This document shows positions 58,192-64,000 of a DNA stretch of 64,000 bases, piece after piece (within the stretch, counting starts at the first letter, position 1; every line of letters starts with the position of its first letter). The DNA is taken from positions 558,001 to 622,000 of the forward strand of contig NZ_CP108488.1 of NCBI RefSeq assembly GCF_035987325.1, written 5' to 3'. A model generated the notes under the pieces. The model made no database searches. It was not told where the DNA came from and worked only from the letters and a program-made list of their open reading frames with translations. This DNA is from Streptomyces sp. NBC_01244 (GTDB lineage Bacteria > Actinomycetota > Actinomycetes > Streptomycetales > Streptomycetaceae). The position numbers were made by a program, and so were the translations under genes.

Positions 58192-59415
58192 TCAAGCGGT
58201 CCGGGCGGCCCCCTCGAGCAGCAGCCGCGCGGCCACGGTCGTCCCGTCGGTGCGGACCGCCGGGGCCGCGGCGGCCGCACGGGCGCGGGTCTCCGGGGCC
58301 AGGGCCGTGTGCAGTGCGGCCGACAGGGCCTCGGCGGCAGGGGCCGGGCCCTCGTGGGCCGCGCCGATGCCCAGGTCGGTGACCCGGCCGGCCCAGTAGG
58401 GCTGGTCCGCCCCCTGGGCCAGCACCACCTGGGGCACACCGGCCAGCGCGGCGGTCGTCGTGGTGCCCGCGCTGCCGTGGTGCACGACGGCGGCCACCCG
58501 GCGGAAGAGCGCCTGATGGTTGACCTCGTCGACGAGGAGGCAGTCGTCCCGGCCGTCGGCCAGGGCCAGTTCGGCCCAGCCCCGGGAGACGACCGCACGG
58601 CGGCCCCGCGCCCGGATCGCTTCGACGGCCGCCCGCGCGACCCCTTCGAGCGCGCCCTGGGGCATGCTGCCGAAGCCCAGGTAGACGGGCGGGGGGCCGT
58701 CATCCAGGAACTCCACCAGCTCGGCGGGGAGCGGGCGTTCGTCCGGTGCGCACCACGCTCCGGTCTGCACCACGCCGAGTGCCGTCGGCTGCCACGGGGA
58801 GAGGAAGGGGTCCGCGGCCAGCCACGGGTGGGCGGTGAAGGCGTAGTCACGGACGGAGTCCACCGGCGCCAGGCCGGCCGCCGTCCGCAGGGTGTTGAGC
58901 GTCTCGCCGAACATGGCGTCCGCTATCCGGGCGTCCTGGTCCCACAGCGCCAGGTTGTCGGTGGCGTCCGGCGGCAGCGGTTGCCCCCGCCGCGCGGGCG
59001 GCCGCCGGTGGGGCGACGGCAGGCTGACCGGCTGGTGGCTCGCGTGCACGTAGCGCAGACCCAGCTTCTCGGCCACCGACCGCGCGCCCGCGGTGACCGG
59101 CAGCGGACCGGTGGCCACCAGCACGTCCGCCCCCTCGGCGGCCGCGGCGACGATGTCGAACTGCGCGGTCATCAGATCAGCCGCCCGCCGGGCCAGGCCC
59201 TCCGCCGATCCCGGCGTCACCGAGGTCACCAGCGGGCGCACCGCGCTGCCGGCCGGCAGCGATTCCACGCCGAGCCCGGCCAGCCGTACCGCGAACTCCT
59301 CGTCGGGCGGTGCGCACATCCGCACGTCCGCACCGAACTCCCGCAACCGCACCGCCAGCCCCGCCATCGGCTCCACGGCCCCGCGCGACCCGTACGTCGA
59401 CAACACCACACGCAT
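58192..59415 (-). CDS. MGT-type glycosyltransferase, candidate rifamycin glycosyltransferase
   Basis: 407 aa, ATG 59415 with GGGAG upstream. GT-B enzyme: MRVVLSTYGSRGAVEPMAGL (glycine-rich acceptor domain), PPVYLGFGSMPQGALEGVAR, and the donor site CLLVDEVNHQALFRRVAAVVHHGSAGTTTTAALAGVPQVVLAQGADQPYWAGRV with HHGSAGT. UDP-glucose use is likely for this class. An 18-bp palindromic element almost identical to the rifamycin-associated element lies 84 bp upstream, which in actinomycetes marks rifamycin-inducible inactivation genes, including the glycosyltransferase Rgt. Family is certain; the rifamycin role is inference from the element. Confidence 0.88.
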   Translation of the reverse strand: MRVVLSTYGSRGAVEPMAGLAVRLREFGADVRMCAPPDEEFAVRLAGLGVESLPAGSAVRPLVTSVTPGSAEGLARRAADLMTAQFDIVAAAAEGADVLVATGPLPVTAGARSVAEKLGLRYVHASHQPVSLPSPHRRPPARRGQPLPPDATDNLALWDQDARIADAMFGETLNTLRTAAGLAPVDSVRDYAFTAHPWLAADPFLSPWQPTALGVVQTGAWCAPDERPLPAELVEFLDDGPPPVYLGFGSMPQGALEGVARAAVEAIRARGRRAVVSRGWAELALADGRDDCLLVDEVNHQALFRRVAAVVHHGSAGTTTTAALAGVPQVVLAQGADQPYWAGRVTDLGIGAAHEGPAPAAEALSAALHTALAPETRARAAAAAPAVRTDGTTVAARLLLEGAARTA

Positions 59416-59498
59416 GCGGCAACTCCCATTCCGGTATGTGGGCAGAGGCGAGGGGCCGTGGGTCGCGGCCCCGGCCGACGATTCTTCGACACGCCCCC

Positions 59499-59516
59499 GG
59501 GCTTGCCGCAAGCCCC
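59499..59516 (-). promoter_or_regulatory. Rifamycin-associated-element-like palindrome
   Basis: Leftward strand reads GGGGCTTGCGGCAAGCCC. The published 19-bp RAE, as I recall it, is GGGGCTTGCGGCAAGGCCC, so this differs by loss of one G. The inverted repeat GGGCTTGC/GCAAGCCC is perfect with a 1-nt centre. It is 84 bp before the glycosyltransferase ATG. Confidence 0.7.
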
Positions 59517-59906
59517 CTGCGCCCCTGTATGTTGATCATGGTGGGGGGTGTACCGTGCGCGACGGATTCGAGACGATCGTCGGCCTGGCGTGCGGCCCGC
59601 CGCGAACCTCGGGCAGTGTCGCCCGCCGTGTGGATCCGCTCACACGCGAAGCACCCTCCCCGCGCGACCACGGGGACGCTGCGCGACCCGGCCGCCGACG
59701 TCTCGCCAGGTGCCGCGGGGGCGGCCGCTGCCGCGCCCACCAGGGGACGGGCTCCGCGGACAGCCGGATGCGCCGGGCCTGCGGCCTCGGCGGGGGCGGC
59801 GCGGTTCACGGGGGCACGGGGCAGGGATCCACTCCTGATGTATAGGGACAAAAAGGCCCAACATGGGTGATAGGGGGAAAGTCACTCGATGTCGATGGAT
59901 ACCGGA

Positions 59907-59944
59907 CCTGACGGTGTGTCAGGCGCACGCGCGCGAGGCATAAT
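59907..59944 (+). promoter_or_regulatory. Promoter with operator-like inverted repeat for the PIG-L gene
   Basis: CCTGAC ggtgt GTCAGG (59907-59923) overlaps a -35-like GTGTCA, with CATAAT at 59939-59944 after a 17-bp spacer. Transcription would give a leader of about 95 nt before the ATG at 60045. Confidence 0.45.
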
Positions 59945-60044
59945 CAGACCCGGTCGTCTCCGGAGAGCGGTGGGGCCAACGGGGCATCGACCCGCCCCGC
60001 AGCCCAACTTCGCACCCGACCGACCGACTCCCGAGGCGTTGCAG

Positions 60045-62150
60045 ATGTCCCTGGCCAGCCGCACCCGCCTCGCGGCCGTACTCACCGTGCTCACCGTCGG
60101 CGCCGTCGGAGTGACGACCTGGGCCTACGGCGACGGGACCATATCGGAACCGGCGGCCCCCGGGGCGGCCCCCCGCCCGAGTGTGACCGAGGGCACGGTC
60201 CTCCAGGTCGTCGCACATCCCGACGACGACCTCTTCTTCATGAACCCCGACCTGAGCCGCTCCATAGCGACGGGCATCAAGGTCACCACCGTCTTCCTCA
60301 CCGCCGGCGAGTCCGACGGCCACAACGAGGCCCACGGCCCGCACCTGCAGGACCCCGTCGTCCCCGCCAACCACGCCGCCTACGCGGAGGCCCGGCAGAA
60401 CGGCATACGGGCCGCCTACGCACAGATGAGCACCGGCGACCGCACCAGCGCCTGGCAGCGCCGCTCCATACCCACCGTCGGCGGCGGGAGCGCCGAAGTG
60501 GACGTCCTCGTGGCGCGGCCCGAGGTCAACCTGGTGTGGATGCAGCTGCGGGAGGCCCGCAGCATCTCGGGGGACAATCCGGACAGCCTGCGCGGACTGT
60601 GGGACGGCCGCGTCCCCGCCCTGGGTGTCCAGGTGAGTTCGGGGACTCCGGTCAAGCCCGGGTTCTCGTACAAGAAGGATCAGGTCGTGGAGGCCATCGC
60701 GGGGATATTCGCGATGTACCGGCCGACCACCATACGGACGCAGGACCCGACGCCCGGCCGGACGCGCATCGGCGGCAACTTCCTCGACCACCAGGACCAT
60801 CTCTACGGTGCCCGGTTCGTGCAGGCCGCGGCCGAGCGCTACGCGAAGTCCACGGACCGGCCGCACTTCTCCATCCAGAACTACATGAGCTATCCCACCA
60901 CCGCCCTGCCCCCGGCCCTCGACCCGAAGACCGCCGCGGAGAAGCTCGGCTACCTCAAGACCTACGCCTGGACCGACCACCAGAACTGGTGCGGCAGCCC
61001 CGCCGGCTGCGGCGACCGCAAGACGGCCACCCGGCCCACCGGCGCCGGCTGGAACCGGACCATCCGCTACAGCCGGGGCGATGTCAGCTCCTGGATGACC
61101 GAGGGCGCATCCGGCCGGCTGTGGGCCTTCGCCGTGCTGGACGGCCGGATGGCCTACTGGTCCCGGATCGGACGCAACACCCCTTGGACAGGGCCCCAGT
61201 TCCTCGCCGGAACCGGGATGGACACGGGTGCGACGGCGGTCCGGCTCCCCGACGGCAGGGTCGGGGTCTTCGGTACCCGGACCACGCTGGGCGCCACGCC
61301 GAAGGAATACCGGCGCGACCTGGTGTACTCCGTGCAGGCGGCGCCCGACGGCGACTTCGGCCCGTGGCTGTCGCTGGGCACCCCGGAAAAGGACGACGTG
61401 ACGGGCACCTCGGCGATCAGCGGACCGGCCGTGGCCCAGGACCGTACCGGCCGGATCACCGTCTACGTACGCGATTCCCGGCGCACCCTGCGCGCCAGCA
61501 CGCAGGCGGCCCCCGACGGCGCCTTCGGCGCGTGGGCCTCCCTGGGCGGCGCCGGCCTGCAGGGCGACCCGGTCACCGCCACGGACGCGTCCGGCCGGCG
61601 CCACGTGTACGCGGCCACGGCCCAGAGCGTGTTCGCCTGGATCCAGCACGCACCCGACGCCCCGCTCGGCCCCCCCGTACCCACCAAGCTGCCGGCGACC
61701 ACCGGGCCGCTCGCGGCGTGCGCGGAGGGCGAGGCCGTCGCCCTGTACTTCCGCCGCCCCGGCACGGGCACCTTCGCCACGAGCACGGCCACCACCGACG
61801 GGCCCGTACCGAAGTTCTCCCCGCTCGACGAGCTGGGCGGCCAGGGCGGCTACGGCTCCGTCGGAATCGCGGGGGACCTGTTCGCGGGCCGCGCGGGTTC
61901 GGGCACGATAGGCATCTCGGAAACGGACCGCGGACCGTCCTGGTACGAATCCCAGATGTACTACACGGGTGCCCCGGCGGCCCTGAATCCCGAGGACGGC
62001 ACGGCCGTCGGCGCCGTTCTCGGTCTGGACGCCGGTCTGCACGTCACGACTCCTCCCTCGGGCGCCGCCGGGCAGCGCGGCAGCCGGCCTCCCTCCGCTC
62101 CCTGGTACCCGGCCGTCCCGCCGCCGGAGGGCGCACCGGGCAGCCCCTAG
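60045..62150 (+). CDS. Secreted PIG-L/LmbE-family deacetylase with C-terminal propeller-like domain
   Basis: 701 aa from ATG 60045, chosen for the signal peptide (RLAAVLTVLTVGAVGVTTWAYG). PIG-L domain about residues 45-310: VLQVVAHPDDDLFFMNPDL (HPDD zinc motif), TVFLTAGESDG, and the third ligand region DHQDHLYGARF. LmbE/PIG-L enzymes remove N-acetyl groups from GlcNAc-type sugars. Residues about 340-690 are repeated beta segments (WTGPQFL, FGPWLSLG, FGAWASLGG) like the PLL/tectonin sugar-binding propellers. An in-frame upstream ATG at 59889 is disfavoured because it precedes the promoter. Confidence 0.88.
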   Translation: MSLASRTRLAAVLTVLTVGAVGVTTWAYGDGTISEPAAPGAAPRPSVTEGTVLQVVAHPDDDLFFMNPDLSRSIATGIKVTTVFLTAGESDGHNEAHGPHLQDPVVPANHAAYAEARQNGIRAAYAQMSTGDRTSAWQRRSIPTVGGGSAEVDVLVARPEVNLVWMQLREARSISGDNPDSLRGLWDGRVPALGVQVSSGTPVKPGFSYKKDQVVEAIAGIFAMYRPTTIRTQDPTPGRTRIGGNFLDHQDHLYGARFVQAAAERYAKSTDRPHFSIQNYMSYPTTALPPALDPKTAAEKLGYLKTYAWTDHQNWCGSPAGCGDRKTATRPTGAGWNRTIRYSRGDVSSWMTEGASGRLWAFAVLDGRMAYWSRIGRNTPWTGPQFLAGTGMDTGATAVRLPDGRVGVFGTRTTLGATPKEYRRDLVYSVQAAPDGDFGPWLSLGTPEKDDVTGTSAISGPAVAQDRTGRITVYVRDSRRTLRASTQAAPDGAFGAWASLGGAGLQGDPVTATDASGRRHVYAATAQSVFAWIQHAPDAPLGPPVPTKLPATTGPLAACAEGEAVALYFRRPGTGTFATSTATTDGPVPKFSPLDELGGQGGYGSVGIAGDLFAGRAGSGTIGISETDRGPSWYESQMYYTGAPAALNPEDGTAVGAVLGLDAGLHVTTPPSGAAGQRGSRPPSAPWYPAVPPPEGAPGSP

Positions 62151-62157
62151 GTCCTGT

Positions 62158-62195
62158 CGCCCGTAGCGGGCCGCCGCGGCGGCCCGCTACGGGCG
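62158..62195. terminator. Perfect 19-bp palindromic terminator overlapping a gene end
   Basis: CGCCCGTAGCGGGCCGCCG pairs fully with the following 19 bp, no loop. It lies 8 bp after the PIG-L stop and includes the stop codon (62187-62189) and last codons of the convergent GH15-like gene. Confidence 0.85.
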
Positions 62196-63755
62196 CAGGG
62201 GCGGGGTCGGGAGCCCTGTGCCCTCGAGCGCCACGAGCGCCAGGACGGCGATGGAGCCCGTCCACGCGAGAGGGGCGACCGAGCAGGGCCGGCCCGAACC
62301 GTCCACCTTCTCCGGCAGTTCACCGAGCGCGTTCCGCTTGGAGAGGACCCAGTCCAGGACCCGCCCGGCCTTCTCCGGTCGGCCCGTGCCGGCCCAGGCG
62401 AGCGCGAAGAAGCCCGTACTGGGGGTCCAGGCGTAGGCGCCCCAGCGCGCCCCGGGATCGTTCCCGGGCGTCAGCCCGCCGTTGGGCAGCAGCAGTTCCC
62501 GGTACGTGGTGTCCAGCGCCCCGGCCAGGCCGGCGGGGGCTTCGTTGAAGGGGGGCGCCATGAAGGCCACCGCGCTGTCGTGCCCGTGGCGTCCGTCCAC
62601 GGTGCGCTGGTACCCCAGGGGGAGGAAGCGCGTGGAGATCCCGGCCGACAGCCGCCGCGCGGCGCCGGCCCAGCGGGCGGCGTCCCCGGGCCGGTTCGCC
62701 TCCCGGGCGAGGTCGGCGGAGGCGTTGAGCCCGGCGAGCAGCGGGGCGGCCGTGCCGATGTTCGCGGTGGGCGTCGTCAGTTCCCAGTAGTCGGGGGAGG
62801 CCGGGGGCAGCCCGTCCGCCCGCAGGGAGCCCGCCGCGTGGTCGGCCGCCTTGCGGATCATCGGGTAGAGGGTGGCCAGCCGGGCCCTGCGGGTGGCCCG
62901 GGGGGCCTTCTGGTACCACTGCCAGGTGGCCCAGGGGACCCAGCCGTTGGCGTCGAGCTGCGGGCTCCTGGCGTCGGGCGGCCCGGATCCGTCGAGCTTC
63001 GTACGCGCTTCCCAGGTGCCGTCGGCGCGCTGGGTCGCGGCGCTGTAACGCAGGATCCGGTGGGCCTCGGCGTCGTGTCCGGTGTGTGCGAAGGCCGCCG
63101 CGGCGAAGCTGGAGTCGCGCGGCCAGGAGTACTTCCAGCCGTGGCTCCAGCCGGCCGCCACGGCGCCGTTGGGCAGGAGCAGGGCGCGCATGGCCAGCAG
63201 GGCCCGCTCGGCCGCCGCGCGCTGTTCGGGCGAGGTGCCGGGAACCCGGCCGGAGGCCAGCCAGGCCCGGCTGCGTTCGATCTGCCGCAGGGCGGCCGGA
63301 TGGCCGGCGGCGACCACGGCCGAGGCCGTCCTGCCGTCCGGGAGGTACATCCACCGGCCGGAGGCCAGCCGCAGGACGTGACTCCCCCGGACGTAGCGCG
63401 CGTCCGCGGCGAGGGACGGCGGAACGCCCTCGGCTGCCGTCGTGTTCGACAGGAGCCCCGCCGTGGGGGCCTCGAGCGCCGTCCGGTGTGCGTGCCCGGG
63501 CCAGGCGCCGGAACGGGCCCGGTGGCCCACGGGCAGGGCGAACGGCGCCGGGCCGCCGTCCTGCTGCTCGGCGTGCCGGTCCCCGGGGTGTGCCGCCTCG
63601 AACGGGGTGGTGTGCCCGGCCTCGAACGGGGTGGTGTACCGGGTGGCCTGCCCCGGGTGCCGGGCGGTGGGAGGGCCCGAAGTACACACGGGTACGGCGA
63701 CGCTCGCCAGGGCCGCCGTGACGACCACCCAACGGCCGGGTCGGACACCGGGCAT
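62187..63755 (-). CDS. Exported GH15-like (glucoamylase-fold) protein
   Basis: 522 aa, ATG 63755 with GGAGGGAG upstream. N-terminus RWVVVTAALASVAVPVCTSG is a signal with a poor lipobox. The (alpha/alpha)6-barrel is indicated by GWKYSWPRDSSFAAAAFAHT (the WxRD signature), LDANGWVPWATWQWYQ, WAYAWTPSTGFFALAW-type (GAYAWTPSTGFFALAWAGTG) and the general-base region ALGELPEKVDGSGRPCSVAP with PLAWTGSI. GH15 members cleave alpha-glucosides such as starch or trehalose ends. The N-terminal linker has a 24-bp duplication (TTPFEAGH repeated). Confidence 0.82.
   Translation of the reverse strand: MPGVRPGRWVVVTAALASVAVPVCTSGPPTARHPGQATRYTTPFEAGHTTPFEAAHPGDRHAEQQDGGPAPFALPVGHRARSGAWPGHAHRTALEAPTAGLLSNTTAAEGVPPSLAADARYVRGSHVLRLASGRWMYLPDGRTASAVVAAGHPAALRQIERSRAWLASGRVPGTSPEQRAAAERALLAMRALLLPNGAVAAGWSHGWKYSWPRDSSFAAAAFAHTGHDAEAHRILRYSAATQRADGTWEARTKLDGSGPPDARSPQLDANGWVPWATWQWYQKAPRATRRARLATLYPMIRKAADHAAGSLRADGLPPASPDYWELTTPTANIGTAAPLLAGLNASADLAREANRPGDAARWAGAARRLSAGISTRFLPLGYQRTVDGRHGHDSAVAFMAPPFNEAPAGLAGALDTTYRELLLPNGGLTPGNDPGARWGAYAWTPSTGFFALAWAGTGRPEKAGRVLDWVLSKRNALGELPEKVDGSGRPCSVAPLAWTGSIAVLALVALEGTGLPTPPLRP
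63595..63642. repeat. 24-bp tandem duplication in GH15-like gene
   Basis: GCCTCGAACGGGGTGGTGTG followed by four more bases is repeated once, in frame, giving TTPFEAGHTTPFEAAH in the N-terminal linker. Confidence 0.85.
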
Positions 63756-64000
63756 CGCCGCTCCCTCCGCCGGGCCCGCGTGCGTGCGGACCCTGATTCC
63801 CCATAGTGGGAGCGCCCCGCGTAGGCTGCCACGGAAGGCCCGCCGCGCGGGTGACCCGGGAGCGCGGAGGGGCCTCGTGGCCCCGTACCCGTCCTGGCGC
63901 ACCCAGGATGCCGGGGGCCGCGGGCCGTGCACATCATGGATTTCCGCGGGCCCCAGGTCACCGCGGGGCGGCGGGCGCGTCGGCCGCTTCTCACGGCCGG
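63756..64000. other. Right end of window, no gene seen
   Basis: 245 bp upstream of the GH15-like gene. It should hold that gene's promoter; no motif stands out and no rightward gene start is convincing. Confidence 0.4.

Larger units (their letters stand above)
59416..60044. other. Divergent region of 629 bp between glycosyltransferase and PIG-L genes
   Basis: Contains the RAE-like element (59499-59516) for the leftward gene and a promoter with inverted repeat (59907-59944) for the rightward gene. The 390 bp between them show no coding pattern I trust in any frame. A TATAGG box occurs at 59839-59844. Confidence 0.5.

Noticed and set aside
59554..59850. Rightward frame starting GTGCGCGACGGATTC
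   Set aside because: Composition becomes Arg/Gly-rich at once, no domain, no ribosome site; treated as part of the divergent regulatory region.
1..64000. tRNA, rRNA, prophage or integrative-element attachment sites
   Set aside because: No tRNA-like T-arm, rRNA segment, integrase or flanking direct repeats were recognised.

Overview
The window is high-GC actinobacterial DNA that fits a Streptomyces chromosome. Supporting signs are very high third-position G+C, many GTG starts, leaderless genes with a -10 box about 7 nt before the start codon, Tat signals, a WhiB-family regulator, an ANTAR/SpoIIE-phosphatase protein, a SigB/F/G-type sigma factor with its partner-switching proteins, and many TetR/PadR/GNAT/MFS genes. 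No rRNA, tRNA, CRISPR array or complete insertion sequence was seen. The content is accessory and stress-related rather than core; nadE is the only clear housekeeping gene.

Layout. 0-15.7 kb holds enzymes and secreted proteins: a partial lytic transglycosylase, a class A beta-lactamase, a hexose-6-phosphate mutarotase, a very large HEAT-like protein, a TIM-barrel protein, a DUF4230 protein, a methyltransferase, a broken isopropylmalate-synthase-like/Sua5-like locus, a BNR/YCF48-like protein, a GH16-like protein, a GNAT protein, a Tat lipoprotein intradiol dioxygenase and a secreted cyclophilin. 15.7-27.2 kb is a stress-signalling island: an ANTAR-GAF-PAS-PP2C phosphatase translationally coupled to a hybrid kinase with five 92-residue HAMP-type repeats, three RsbW-type ATPases (one fused to a MEDS domain), two STAS proteins and the sigma factor. 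27.2-32.7 kb continues with envelope and stress genes: a 40-residue membrane peptide, an MscS channel, VanZ, PRC-barrel, hemerythrin, two proteins sharing an unrecognised module, a small SH3-like protein and a WhiB regulator.

32.8-35.3 kb is a decaying fucose-type locus: an intact GH29 alpha-L-fucosidase between the stumps of a mutarotase, a GntR regulator and an AraC regulator. 35.3-48.3 kb has regulator/enzyme pairs (GNAT and TetR-SRPBCC, MFS and TetR, XRE-cupin and thioredoxin-reductase-like flavoprotein), a His-rich methyltransferase, a broken MFS gene, an SDR, a glycosyltransferase and a frameshifted peptide transporter. 48.5-64 kb has acyl-CoA dehydrogenase with PadR, nadE, an MFS pump, TetR with an FAD monooxygenase under tandem operators, a secreted peptidase, an MGT-type glycosyltransferase with a rifamycin-associated-element-like palindrome in front of it, a PIG-L deacetylase and a GH15-like protein.

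Two themes run through the window. First, at least six loci are broken by deletion or frameshift. Second, short tandem repeats, especially hexamers of the GTGGAC/GTGGCC type and duplications of 13-24 bp, are frequent and several lie in or beside the broken genes. The strongest single functional lead is the RAE-like palindrome upstream of the glycosyltransferase at 58.2-59.4 kb, which suggests a rifamycin-inactivating enzyme.
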